Below are positions 11,045 to 22,004 of a stretch of DNA of 64,000 nucleotides, one piece after another (the first letter of the stretch is position 1; each line of letters starts with the position of its first letter). The stretch comes from Lantana camara (Eukaryota; Streptophyta; Magnoliopsida; Lamiales; Verbenaceae). The stretch spans positions 39,520,001 through 39,584,000 of the forward strand of contig CM074864.1 of the NCBI GenBank assembly GCA_037501455.1, read 5' to 3'. The notes beneath the pieces are model-generated. The model was not told the DNA's origin. It ran no database searches and worked only from the letters and a program-made list of their open reading frames with translations. Position numbers and translations under genes: made by a program.

Positions 11045-11915
11045 TGTTGGAAAACAAGAATCAGAAAGCAGCGGAATAATCCGGTCTTAAAGCTAAGTGC
11101 ATTTCATATCCATTTGATCTCAATCCAAGAAACCCTTTTCTTGATGTCTTGATCTACTGCCTTGGCCAAGGACTCCATATGGCATATGAATGACTTACAC
11201 AATAAGAGATCACCTTGCATATGCAAGTGTAGGTCCTTTCTTGATTCTCATTCACTTTCATGAATCACTTGTGTAGCCCCAGCATAAGCCTTGAATCAGT
11301 TGTCTAGGGCGACACCCTTTAAAGCTTATACCTAAGACTACAGAGTTAACTCATAAAGTGACAAGGAACCTCAACTCTAAGGATCAATTAATCACATCAA
11401 TGACTCGTGAGATATTTCCTAATCTGGAAGTTTCCATTTCCTGAAATAGGAACTTCCTTTCCCATTTAGGAATGTTCTCACACGGGGCACCTCAGGAACT
11501 TACTTATTAAAGTAAGCACCCTCATGTATCACGCACGTATCAACTATACACTTTGCACCTCCATGAAACAAGGTGGTCCTTCTTAAGGGTGTGATCCCAC
11601 AAGCAAGCCTTAGAGGAGTCAGGTTGACACTCCCACTGTCTGTAGGACTCATCGGCTTGGAGTATTTTACTAATCATGACTTATGTGATATAGGGCTCGT
11701 TTCATGAACCATTTCACCTAAATGGTAGAGTCCTAAAGTCATCAGGATTAGGGGAGTTCATATACAATTACAGATAAAGTAAACGCATACCAAATAAGAG
11801 CATATAAAGAAGTGTTGCCTTAATTCGTTATTTCATTCAAAGATTTTCTGTGATTACAATAAGGAAAAGCACAAAGCGGATATACACTCGGCTTTCTAGG
11901 GAACTATTCGTAACA
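11045..11915 (-). repeat. 5' LTR of element B, internally deleted (871 bp)
   Basis: It starts TGTTGGAAAACAAG and ends TCGTAACA. After GCAGCGGAAT it jumps directly to AATCCGGTCT, which corresponds to about 61683 in D's LTR, so roughly 1.05 kb is missing, including the TATA box and the ACGT-core cluster. It is flanked on the right by TCATG (11916-11920). Confidence 0.93.
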
Positions 11916-11920
11916 TCATG

Positions 11921-13645
11921 AAACGAGCCCTATATCACATAAGTCATGATTAGTAAAATACTCCAAGCCGATGAGTCCTACAGACAGTGGGAGTGTCAAC
12001 CTGACTCCTCTAAGGCTTGCTTGTGGGATCACGCCCTTAAGAAGGACCACCTTGTTTCATGGAGGTGCAAAGTGTATAGTTGATACGTGCGTGATACATG
12101 AGGGTGCTTACTTTAATAAGTAAGTTCACTGAGGTGCCCCGTGTGAGAACATTCCTAAATGGGAAAGGAAGTTCCTATTTCAGGAAATGGAAACTTCCAG
12201 ATTAGGAAATATCTCACGAGTCATTGATGTGATAAATTGATCCTTAGACTTGAGGTTCCTTGTCACTTTATGAGTTAACTCTGTAGTCTTAGGTATAAGC
12301 TTTAAAGGGTGTCGCCTTACACAACTGATTCAAGGCTTATGCTGGGGCTGCACAAGTGATTCATGAAAGTGAACGAGAATCAAGAAAGGACCTACACTTG
12401 CATATGCAAGGTGATCTCTTATTGTGTAAGTCATTCATATGCCATATGGAGTCCTTGGCCAAGGCAGTAGATCAAGACATCAAGAAAAGGGTTTCTTGGA
12501 TTGAGATCAAATGGATCTGAAATGCACTTAGCTTTAAGACCGGATTATTAGGGTTCTGATTATTCCCTTGCCCTAGATCTTGGTTGAGAGATAGTAAGTA
12601 GGAGGATTGTATGTCACATGAATCAATGACTTAAAGGTTCTGTCGAATCAGAACATTCCAATTCAGCTAGGGGTTAAACACCTGTTGCTAGACTATGGTC
12701 ATTTAATCTGTGGACCGATTATTTAATTAGTGAATTAATTAATTGGGGTCACTGCTAATTGAATTGAGAACCTAGAGGGTCACACACAACAACTTGGTTA
12801 CATGAGTTGAGGCTTGAAAATGATTAAACGAGTTAATCGGGCCAAAAGGGTTCCACACCTGTGAACCACACGTGTGGCTCACGTGAATGACACGTGTCCT
12901 TGTGACACGTGTGTAAATATATATTGTATATATATATATTAAATAATTAAATGTGTTAATTATTTAATAGACTTTGGTTTAATTTTGAATTAAAAAGAAA
13001 GTCTTATTTTGGAGAAAAATAATCTAGTTAATTAATTATGAATTAATTGATTAGATAAAAATAAGTTGTTTATTTTAAATAAATAAAGTATAAAATTATC
13101 CAAAAATAGTTTGGATATTTTAGCTCTCTTGAAAGTTGATTTGAATTTGAATTCAAAGTCAAAGTCAAAATTACTTGATGATCAAGTAATAGGAGAGAGG
13201 GACCAAAATCCTTAGCCCATAAGGACTAGGGATTTTTGGCCACTCCCTCATTATAAACAGGGGAGCTCGAGCTCCCCTTAGAGCTAATTGGCAATTCTTT
13301 TGGTTCATGTGTTGCACACCATCCTTTCTCCAAGATAAACGAAACCCTAGGTTAAGCCTAAACACTAACTAGAGAACTAGCATCCTTACTAGTTAGATTG
13401 TAGTCAAGTTGGTGGACTATCTCTGGAGAGCTTCAAGTTAGAAGTTTGAAGATTCGAGCTTTACCAAGGAGAGGGGATCAAGTCGCGAGAAGAGCGTTCT
13501 TGGGTGGCTTGAAACGCTTCAAGAAAGAATAAAAGAAAAGTAAGTTTCTTATCTCTACGAATTTGGATACACGATTACGAGTCCAAGGTCCTTTTGTTGG
13601 AAAATTTTTAAATTTTCGCTGCTTTCTGATTCGTGTTTTCCAACA
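11921..13645 (+). repeat. 3' LTR of element A, second segment
   Basis: This continues A's LTR from AAACGAGCCC to CCAACA. It contains an ACGT-core cluster (12853-12915), an AT-rich segment and a TATA box at 13252-13257. It is the reverse complement of the adjacent B LTR, forming a large inverted repeat centred near 11810. Confidence 0.94.
12853..12915. promoter_or_regulatory. ACGT-core palindrome cluster in A 3' LTR
   Basis: Four CACGTG cores occur within about 60 bp, in the contexts CCACACGTGTGG, CTCACGTGAA, GACACGTGTC and GACACGTGTG. They lie about 340-400 bp upstream of the TATA box, in the position expected for LTR enhancer elements. Confidence 0.6.
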
Positions 13646-14095
13646 CAACTACCGCTGACACAATGGTAGTGCGCACCTCGTACTATCATGCTACAGGCTT
13701 TTCAGAGGCAATCACTTTCACACCATCACATGACTCCACGTGTCTAGGGCAGCACTGAATTTGGGACCACTTGGAGGGTTTTCCCAAAATACCCTGACCC
13801 CTAACATATAAATAAGAGAATGCACACACTTGCTCCCCAAGTCATCTTCTTCCCAAGACACTGTATACACTGAGTTGGGTATTCACCTCCATTTTTCTTC
13901 TCAAAGCTCTGCATTTTCACACACACCATTGCTGCATCCATACTGCGTTCTGACCCTTGGTATTATCCTAGCTGGAAGAACCTACGCTTCATAGGAAACC
14001 CAGTTCCTAAGGCTCAGCGCCTGTGATGGTCTTCCCCTCGTAAACAAATCTTAAAGTGTTGGTGTATTAATATACTTCCAGTTTCTGCACCATCA
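13646..14095 (+). repeat. 5' LTR of element C, right part
   Basis: It matches 25060-25506 of the 3' LTR, for example CAACTACCGCTGACACAATGG, and ends CACCATCA. A TATA box (TATAAATA) lies at 13807-13814. The first roughly 426 bp are off the window because element A interrupted it. Confidence 0.92.
13807..13814 (+). promoter_or_regulatory. TATA box in element C 5' LTR
   Basis: TATAAATA, conserved at 25220-25227 in the 3' LTR and at 49449-49456 in element F. It probably places the start of element RNA about 30 bp downstream. Confidence 0.7.
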
Positions 14096-14098
14096 TTT

Positions 14099-14118
14099 TT
14101 GGTGCCGTCTGTGAGAAA
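14099..14118 (+). promoter_or_regulatory. Primer-binding-site-like sequence of element C
   Basis: TTGGTGCCGTCTGTGAGAAA follows a few bases after the LTR end. Element F has TTGGCGCCGTCTGTGGGAAA at the same place (49735-49754). Position and conservation support a tRNA primer site, and C has two substitutions relative to F. I cannot name the tRNA with certainty. Confidence 0.65.
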
Positions 14119-14215
14119 CCATCATCTTCATCCTCATCTTCATCAGTTCCTTCCTCTAAGCTAGTTGAGATATATCCTCTAAGCTAGTTGAGATATAACA
14201 CCTACAGCTGCAAGT

Positions 14216-15172
14216 ATGGTGACTGCAACCAGATCTGGCGTATTGGACAACAAGGGTGCTCTACCACCTCTTCAGGAGGAAAACTTGGAAAGCCACACGT
14301 CCGTTGGTGGTGCAACCCCCCCTGCGGTTGGAAATGGAACCGGTGGTCGGGAAACAGTAGCTGGAGCACTCCCCGTCGGAGGAAATGATGCGGGAGGGTC
14401 TGGTTCTGATCCTCCTCCTGCGACGCTCATTCCTTCCACCCCTGCCGTTAATTCCACCGCTTATCCTATGGCGATGCCACCACCAGGGCTCACATATATG
14501 CAACCCACTCTGATGCCCGGAATGGTGCCAGGCATGGTGCCAATGGTCCAGTGCTACCAAGTGGGCACATTACAGCTCCCCGTCTCCATGCCCAAAGAAA
14601 TTCAAGGGGTAGAGATGCCGCAAATGACCCGGCAGCAACTCCAGGCGCTCTATGCTCAGTGCAAGGCGCAGGCCGCACAAAATGCTTGGAGTCACTTTAC
14701 CTCCACGTACTTCCCCCCGAGGGTGGGATCTCAGTTGGCCCCTCTGCTAGGGGGTCTCCCAGTCCATCCACTCATGATGGCTCAGAACGTGCTGGGGGCC
14801 CAACCGCCTCCATCTCTACCCAGGCAAGGAGAAGAAGTCCCCCCGAGAGTAGATCCAGAACAGCGGCCCTTGGAGAAGGAGAAAGCCCCTCCCGCAAGAG
14901 GAGATGCTGGGGAAAAGGTCCAGTCTAGCGCCACTGGAAGAGTGAATAGGAAGGAAGGAGATGACCCTTGGATAGCAGCGGTCCAAGACCAACTAGAGGA
15001 CCTACAGCATATCGTAGAAGAGCTCTCTCGAGCACGGTCTCAAATCCACCATGCTGGGGATGAGAGGTCTAAGCCCAGAGACGTTCGCAATCCACGCAAC
15101 CAGCTCCCTCGCCGATGGAGAGAGGAGGAGTACGAGGAACATGATTCGAGGGCGGGAACTACAGGCCTTTGA
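14216..15172 (+). pseudogene. Element C gag, N-terminal part
   Basis: It starts MVTATRSGV, matching element F's start MVTATRSGA. It is rich in Gly, Pro and Met, with repeated GMVPGMVPM, followed by a charged region. The frame ends after AGTTGL, where a frameshift near 15165 moves the reading into the 15169 frame; F is continuous here. No folded domain is recognisable in this N-terminal half, which is probably disordered. Confidence 0.85.
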
Positions 15173-16533
15173 CAGGCGGTTCGCCCCTCACTAACGAGGT
15201 TCTAATGGCGTGCGTGGGAAAAGAAAAAATCCCAACGTCCGTCAACCGGTACGATGGAACAACTGGTCCGGCCGAGCATCTGGACCATTTCGTTCACCTG
15301 ATGCACTTATACGAGCATTCCAGCCATTACTGGACCAAGGTCTTTGTGACCTCACTCATTGGAATAGCGCAAAAGTGGTACAAGAAGCTTCCCCCACTCT
15401 CAATTCGAGGCTACAATGATTTAACCGATGCTTTCCTGAGTTATTTTAACTCTTTGAAGGCGCCCGCACCTGTTGCCACGGCCCTCTACGGCCTAGTGCA
15501 AGGGCCCAACGAAACCCTCAGGTCCTTTATGGGCAGATTCAACAAAGAGGTCTTATTGGTGGAAAGACCCTCGATGGATTTCGTGAGTGACATACTGTTT
15601 GGGGCCATCAACACGAAAAACTATGTCAGCGAGGAATTCGCTGAAGAAGTGGCCAAGAAGAAGCCCCGCTCCTTAACAGAATTAAGGGACATTGCTAACT
15701 CTTACTTTACCCTCGAAGATATGTACATTTCGAGGGCCCAAAAGCTTGCCAGTGCCCCTCGCTCTGAGAGGGGTCAGCCGAATAAAGGCGAGGCCCACAA
15801 GAACCGCCGCCGCAGTCCCGTGGCTGCTCGGAAAAATTCTCCTCCCCTTCGCAGATTCGAGCGCATCCCTCTCAACAGGCCCATTGCTGAGGTCTACTCC
15901 ATGGCGGATAAGAAGCTGTTCAAGAGACCGCCAAAGATGAGAGAAACCGAGGCTCAAAAGCGCTCGGGGAAATACTGTGCCTTCCACAAGCAGAAAGGGC
16001 ACGACACAAATGAGTGCTGGCAACTTGAGAGTGAGATACAGAGACTCATCGCCGGGGGACATCTCAAGGAGTTTGTGAAAATATTGGAAAGATATGACGA
16101 GCATTGTGCTGAGCGAGTGAGAGCCAGGGGAAGAAGTCGCTCACGCTCAAGAAGCCCCCATCTCCATCACACAGGGACAAGCGACCGCGGCAAAGAGAAG
16201 GCCGCCGATGTGGAGAACCAGCCCTTTGCGGTTATCCACATGATTACTGGAGGACCCTCGGGAGGGGATTCCAATGCATCCCGGCGTCGCCATGTTCGAA
16301 GCTATGATCAGAGACCTTCCCAGCCCAAGCTTGTGTTTTCCCTCAGCAGCACTTCACGTTCGGAGGAGAATGACATTGTAGGGTTCACGGAAAAAGACCT
16401 AGAGCACATTGTAACACCCCATGGGGTCGGTGAAACCTCTAACTGCCCCATGGTGGTTAGTTTAGACGTTCACAATCATGTTTTAAAAAGGGTCTTAATT
16501 GATAGTGGAAGCTCTGTGAATGTTCTATGTTAA
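15169..16533 (+). pseudogene. Element C gag capsid domain, zinc knuckle and protease start
   Basis: The retrotransposon gag (capsid) domain spans about residues 15-190 (PAEHLDHFVHLMHLY, WYKKLPPLSIRGY, NETLRSFMGRFNKE). The Tat-type knuckle C-x2-H-x4-H-x4-C is in YCAFHKQKGHDTNEC. An Arg/Ser-rich tract follows, and the aspartic protease motif LIDSGSSVNVL lies at the end. The frame stops at 16531-16533 (TAA), where F has TAC. Function: RNA packaging and polyprotein cleavage. Confidence 0.9.
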
Positions 16534-17577
16534 TCAACGTTCCAAAAGATGAATATAACAAACATTCCCCTCGAACCCCTCAGAACATCCCTCATTGGCT
16601 TTGGGGGTTCCGAGATCGTCCCTCGAGGATAGCTTCGCTTAGCCACCTCATTTGGTCGCGCCCCATAGTGAAAAACTTTGAGCGTTCTTTATGCAGTCAT
16701 CGAAGTGGACCTCCCATATAACATCATCATTGGACGCCCGGCCCTCGTGAATTTCAAGGCGGTTATCTCAACGTACCATCAAAAAGTCAAATTCCCCACT
16801 CCCGGGGGAACGGGCGAGGTTCTGTGCAATGTTAAGGAGGTATGGGAATGTTATATCCTGTCCTTGAGGAGTCACAAGCCAAAGAAAACAGTCCAAGCGG
16901 GGTCCACAAAGAAATCTGTAGATTTCCCCAAGTTAGATGAAGATGGTCCTGAGCATAAAAGGGCCAAACTCTACAAGAAGAAGAATAGAAAGAAGGATGG
17001 CCAGACTGGCCCACTGGGACCAGTCGAGGGATCCTCTTCGGAGGGCGAGGGTCGTCAGCCCTCGGAGGAAGCCAGTGATAGGCTCACAGGAAAGAAGAGA
17101 GCGCTCGAGCTCTTGAGTCCTGAGGTGAGTGTCAAGCCTACGGAGAATTTCCTGACCATTGAGTTGGAGCCTGGAAACCCTGACAAAACTACCCAGATAG
17201 GTTCCAACCTCGATGGTCCCTCTCAGATCATGATGATCGAATTTTTGCAAGAGAATGTGGACATCTTTGCCTGTAAAGCCTCTGATCTAACTGGAATAGA
17301 TCCGAGCGTCATTGTCCACAGGCTCAACGTGGACCCAGCCTTCAACCCAATCAAGCAAAAGAAGAGGGATGCTCAGGGATTCAGAAGGCAAGTCATAGAA
17401 GAGGAGGTGAACAAGCTCCTTGAGGCTCAGTACATTGAAGAGATCCTCTACCCAGAATGGCCCTGCAACGTTATCCTCGTGCCCAAGAGTGCAAATAAAT
17501 GGTGCATGTGCATTGACTTTACTGATCTCAACAAGGTGTGCCCCAAAGACCCATACCCTTTACCGAGGATTGATTAA
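16534..17577 (+). pseudogene. Element C protease C-terminus and RT N-terminus
   Basis: It continues in the same frame as the previous segment but is closed by stops at 16630, 16666 and 16669. At these codons F has CAA, CAG and CGA, so C-to-T changes explain the loss. From 16678 the frame is open: the protease end (NIIIGRPALVNFKAV), a Lys-rich linker, and the first RT blocks (YPEWPCNVILVPK, CIDFTDLNKVCPKDPYPLPRID). It stops at 17575-17577 (TAA; F has CAG). Confidence 0.88.
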
Positions 17578-18402
17578 CTAATAGATTCGATGGTGGGGTG
17601 CGAACTCATGAGTATGATGGATGCATTCCAGGGGTATTATCAGATCTTTATAGCGTTCGAGGATCGACCAAAGACTTCCTTCGTGGTCCATGTGGGAATT
17701 TACTGTTTCAAGGTCATGTCGTTCGGACTCAAAAATGCAGGGGCAACTTATCAACGCCTAGTCAACAGAATGTTCGAGCGCGAAATAGGAAAATCCATGG
17801 AAGTATATGTGGATGACATGATCGTCAAAAGCGAGCGCCAACATTCCCATCTGGAGGATCTCAAACGGGCGTTCAACATCCTATGGCAGTATGGTATGAA
17901 GTTGAATCCTTCAAAATGTACATTCGGCGTTCGGGGAGGAAAGTTCCTAGGGTATGTTGTTAGCCAAAGAGGCATTGAGGTCAATCCGAAGAAAATCAAA
18001 GCAATCTTGGACATTCCCTCCCCTCGGAATGTTAGAGAGGTCCAAGTGCTGGTGGGCAAGATCATTTCTTTGAACAGATTCATTTCTCGCTCGGCCGACA
18101 GGAACCTGCCCTTCTTCAAAATCCTTCGCAACACTCGTAACTTCGCCTGGAGCGAGAAATGTGAGAATGTTTTGCAGGACATGAAGCAATATCTCTCGAG
18201 CGCACCACTGTTGACCAAGCCTAACCCAAGGGAGAGCTTACTTATTTACCTTTCAATCTCCTCAGAAGCCACGAGCGCTGACCTCGTAGTTGTACGCGAG
18301 CGTAAGCATCTGCCGGTGTATTACTTAAGCAAGACCTTGCAAGGGACGGAGAAAAGATATAAGGAGATAGAGAAATTTACCTTCGCGCTCGTCAATACAT
18401 GA
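17578..18402 (+). pseudogene. Element C RT core and first RNase H
   Basis: This is in frame with the preceding segment after one stop codon. It has the RT motifs MDAFQGYYQI and GLKNAGATYQRLVN, and the active site VYVDDMIVKS. The connection domain follows (NPSKCTFGVRGGKFLGY), then the start of the gypsy-type RNase H (YYLSKTLQGTEKRY). A TGA closes the frame at 18400-18402. Confidence 0.9.
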
Positions 18403-18693
18403 CAACGATTGTGGCCTTACTTGCAGGCTCACTCCGTCATTGTTCTCACGGATCAACCCCTCAAACAGGTGCTCTCGAAATCGGACATCTCAGGGAGGCT
18501 AATCAAGTGGTCTATTGAACTCAGCCAATTCGACATTACCTTCGAGCCTCGTACGACGATACAGGCTCAGGCAGTGGTAGATCTGCTAGTAGAACGCTTC
18601 AACCTGGATATTGTGCCCTCGGCTGAAGATGGGCTATGGCTTCTACACACAGATGGCTCTTCGACCTCACAGGGGGGAGGGGAGCCGGGGTGA
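18403..18693 (+). pseudogene. Element C first RNase H end and second RNase H start
   Basis: It is in frame after the TGA. It holds the end of the gypsy RNase H (VLTDQPLKQVL, GRLIKWSIELSQFDI) and the first motif of the second RNase H, LLHTDGSSTSQGGG. The frame is then lost in a G-rich run near 18674-18684, where C has two more bases than F. Confidence 0.85.
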
Positions 18694-19487
18694 CCCTCAG
18701 AGACCCTCAAGGCATTGAAGTAGATTATGCAATCAAACTAGCGTTCCAAGTCACCAACAACGAGGCAGAGTATGAGGCTCTCATCCAGGGGCTCAGGATC
18801 GCCCTTCAGAATGGTGCCGCTCGGGTCACTGCATATGTTGACTCCCAGCTGGTCGCAAGTCAAATTGACGGCACTTATGAAGCTCGAGAAGCCACTATGG
18901 TGCAGTACCTGGTGAGTGCTAAAGAAGTGATCTCCAAATTCAAGGAGTTCCACTTACTGCAGGTCCCACGGGCAGAAAACGAGCGTGCAGATGCCCTCTC
19001 AAAATTTGCATCCGCTCTGGAAGACTCCTGCGATCGTTCAGTCACATTCCTTAGAACGGAGAGGCCGCTGATTCGCGAGGCGGGACCCTCAAGTGAAGTG
19101 AGCATGGTCGATCCCTCCGAACCTTGTTGGCTCGATGACATCAGTAGGTTCCTGAGGGATGGAACCTGCCCGAACGATAAAGTAGAAGCACGGAAAGTTA
19201 GAAGTAAAGCCCCTCGCTTCTCTCTTAACAACGAGGGTCGACTCTTCAAACGGTCTTTTCAAGGTCCACTATTAAGATGCCTGAGACCCTCGCAAGCCAA
19301 AGAAGTGTTAGAGCATGTGCACAGCGGAAGTTGTGGAAACCATTCTGGCGGTCGAATTCTGGCTAAGAAGGGATTAAGGAGTGGATTTTACTGGCCCTCG
19401 CTACTGCAGGATGCCATCAACTACTCCAAGAAATGTCCTAAGTGCCAGTTTCATTCCAACACCCTCAGCTGTCGGCAGCCCAAATGA
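18694..19487 (+). pseudogene. Element C second (archaeal-type) RNase H and integrase zinc domain
   Basis: This frame, open from 18636, carries GAGVTLRDPQG, TNNEAEYEALIQGL, YVDSQLVASQIDG and RAENERADALSKFA, the motif set of the extra RNase H found in plant Tat elements. The integrase HHCC domain follows (EHVHSGSCGNHSGGR ... CPKCQFHSN). A one-base change near 19460 shifts the frame before the integrase core. Confidence 0.88.
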
Positions 19488-19996
19488 TCCCTATTGATGT
19501 CTCATGGCCCTTCGACCAGTGGGGCATCAATATAGTGGGACCCCTGCCAATGGAGGTCGGACAAAAGAAATTTGTAATCCTCGCAGTGGACTATTTCACC
19601 AAGTGGGCCGAAGCTGAAGTGGTCGCGAAGATAACGTTCAAAGTTGTGAGAGACTTCATTTGGAAGAACATCATCTGCAGATATGGCATCCCGAGGGTTC
19701 TCATCTCAGATAACGGTTCTCAATTCATCGTCACTGACACGCGAGATTGGTGCTATGAACTAGGGATCGAGCAACGCTTCACTTTCGTGGGCCATCCCCA
19801 GGCCAACGGTCAAGCTGAGGTAACCAACCGAACCATACTCCAGCATCTAAAAACAATGCTCGAGAGTAAAAAGGGTGAATGGGCAGAAGGACTTCAAGGA
19901 GTCCTCTGGGCGTACCGTACTACCCCACGAGCGACAACAGGAGAGACTCCTTACTCCCTCGTATACGGCTCCGAGGTACCTACGGAAATTACGTAA
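19442..19996 (+). pseudogene. Element C integrase core
   Basis: The DDE-type integrase core has WPFDQWGINIVGPLP (first Asp region), LISDNGSQF (second Asp) and the Glu in HPQANGQAEVTNRTI, with the usual spacing. WAYRTTPRATTGETPYSLVYG follows. It ends at a TAA (19994-19996) that is in frame with the C-terminal segment, so this is a simple nonsense change. Confidence 0.9.
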
Positions 19997-20350
19997 GAAT
20001 CAGCACGTGTTACCTATTTTGAGCCTACAGCCAACGAAGATAACCGGAAGTTCGAATTGGATTTGCTAGATGAGAGAAGAAACACTGCTTGGGCTCGGAT
20101 CCACAGGTACAAAGCAACCGTAGCCCACCAGTATAACAAGCGCGTCAAAGAAAGGACCTTCCAGCTAGGGGCCTTAGTCCTCAAAAAAGTTGAAGTCTCC
20201 AAACATGTGGGTAAGTCGGACCCCAATTGGGAAGGCCCCTTCAAAGTCATTCAAGTACGCGTGAACAATGCCTACCTGCTAGAGAATTTGCAAGACGAGC
20301 GTCTCCCTCGACCATGGAATGCATGTAACCTTAGATGGTTCTACATGTAA
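19997..20350 (+). pseudogene. Element C integrase C-terminal domain
   Basis: It is in frame after the stop at 19994. It shows the typical gypsy integrase tail: YNKRVKERTFQLGALVLKK, then NWEGPFKVIQV, AYLLENLQ and a final PWNACNLRWFYM. The stop at 20348-20350 is the natural end of pol. Confidence 0.88.
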
Positions 20351-21194
20351 GCCTCACCCTTTGTAATTGCCCGTTAGCGGCATTTTGTATTATCTTTTGA
20401 CAGAAATGTAAATACAACAGTAAGCATCTTTCAATTAATATTTGTCATACTCGCTCTTCCTTAATTAATGGTTTGAATTATCAATGGCATCAATGCCCAC
20501 ACAACCTCATCAAATCAATGTTATCATTGTGTCGAGAACCCTCCACATTGAGTAGCTTGACGCTCGTAAGCGTGTAAACCCTAAGAATGAGCGTGTCGAG
20601 AGGGCAAGTTGCTGAATGATTAACCTACAACCAACTGGATGCTGATCGCACCAGTTCATGCTTGTAAAACTCCAATGACCCTCATCATCTTAGGTATGAG
20701 TACGCTCATAAGTAGCTAACACTGGGCTACTCCTCTCATGGATACCTACGTGTGAAGCTCACACTACAACTACGCTCACCGATTATCCAACACTTAGCAA
20801 ATCCTACTGGATTATAAGTTTAGCGTTAAATTATTGGGACGCTCAAGACAGAAATACCCCACACATTTAAAAGAGGCCATTACTTAGCAAAACCCCTAGC
20901 GGATTCTAAGTTCAAATTCAAGCAATGTTATGGAAAGTGGCCATGATGTCATCGCCTGGGATGTCATTGCGCTCACACATTCACATACTGCCAACATTCT
21001 AGCCTCAAAAGAAATCAACAGACAGCATTCAGAAGTTTAAAACCATGCGAAAAATACTTCTATCATTCATAAGAGGATGACAATCATCAAAGTAAGAGCA
21101 AGCAGAAGTACATTATCAGAAGTACAAGTGCCAGAAGTTCAAATATTCACAGGAAACAGAAAGACAGAATTTTGAAGTAGTAGATAGAGGAGCA
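20351..21194. other. Non-coding spacer of element C after pol
   Basis: About 840 bp without an open frame of note. It has scattered GCTC/GAGC-rich words (CGCTCGTAAG, GCGCTCACAC) and AT-rich patches. The antisense gene ends at its right boundary. Confidence 0.6.
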
Positions 21195-22004
21195 TCACTG
21201 AGGTTGACTCTCGGGCTCCGAAGGGGCAGTTGAAAGGGGAACGGGCGCCAACACATTAGCGTCGGGAGTTTGAGCATCACTTGGGCCCACGCCGTCTTGA
21301 GCATTGAGAGTAATGCTGTTGTCTTCCACAGGAATAGGCTCGGGGTCCACTGGGTTGGCTGCTATGAAGTCCCTCTGAAGCATCATCACCAACTCATCAT
21401 ACTCGGGTTCCGTCAAGTCAGCTAATGGATCCCTGTTGCGGACGATTGGCTCCAGATTTTCATCTAAGTCCATGCGCAGGCGCTCATCAGTCCGAGCGCT
21501 CTCGGGTGCCATTCCCAGTTTCACCATTTGGCCCACCGCCTTCCAGAAGAATCGTCGAGCGTTGTCAAAGTAGTGGAGGTTGGCTGCAAAGGCAAAAGCT
21601 TTGGAGCGTACGAATCTGGTCACCGAGTCCCAAGCCACCCTCGTCTCTAGGGAGAGCACCTTCTCCTGTAAATTGGCGAGCTCCTTCTTAGTTGCCTCAG
21701 CCTGCTGGGTACCCTCAGTTAATTTCCTACCCATATCCTCATTGGCTAACCTCAACTGGTCATGCTCCTCCTTGAGTTTCTTATGACGCTCGTCAAGGGC
21801 CAAGTATGCATCATCTGATTTCTTCAGGTCCTCCTTCAGCTTATCTTTCTCAAGATTGGATGCAGTGAGTTAAGCGCAAACAGAGTTATAATCTTCCTGC
21901 AGTTGGCCTGGGTCAGAAATGCACAGCAACCTCTTATACTTGGCCTTGTGCTCAGAGTAGGCCTGCGCTCGCCCCTGCAAGTTCTTCAACCTGGGGATCA
22001 CTTC
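21195..22004 (-). CDS. Antisense gene exon 4: coiled-coil region, with one stop
   Basis: After acceptor TTTCAG the sequence reads EVIPRLKNLQGRAQAYSEHK, then has a TAA at 21872-21870. It continues as a long heptad-like helix (ERHKKLKEEHDQLRLANEDM, KKELANLQEKVLSLETRV), followed by VTRFVRSKAFAFAANLHYFD and an acidic tail. Exon 3 (22179-22082) supplies KLQFSGDHDKLNEHDATRVA just before. The coiled coil suggests self-association. Confidence 0.55.

Larger units (their letters stand above)
1263..11915 (-). mobile_element. Ty1/copia element B, full length but degenerate
   Basis: B lies on the minus strand: 5' LTR 11045-11915, leader 10061-11044, gag 10060-9008, integrase and RT to 6143, polypurine tract 6138-6127, and 3' LTR 6126-1263 interrupted by a solo LTR. 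Both ends are flanked by TCATG. It belongs to the same family as A and D. The pol frame is broken by frameshifts near 9015 and 7313 and a stop near 7760, and the 5' LTR has lost about 1.05 kb including its TATA region, so it should be inactive. Confidence 0.93.
1..13645 (+). mobile_element. Ty1/copia element A (3' part), interrupted by element B
   Basis: Element A consists of 1-1262 and 11921-13645. It holds the pol end, polypurine tract and the whole 3' LTR. The 5' part is outside the window. The LTR starts TGTTAGG at 1050 and ends CCAACA at 13645; without the insertion it is about 1,938 bp. The right flank (CAACTACCGC from 13646) matches the interior of the Tat LTR at 25060, so A inserted into the 5' LTR of element C. 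Element B later inserted into this 3' LTR. Confidence 0.9.

Noticed and set aside
14261..14560. 99-codon minus-strand ORF opposite element C gag
   Set aside because: It is the shadow of the Gly/Pro-rich gag frame; element F does not conserve an equivalent.
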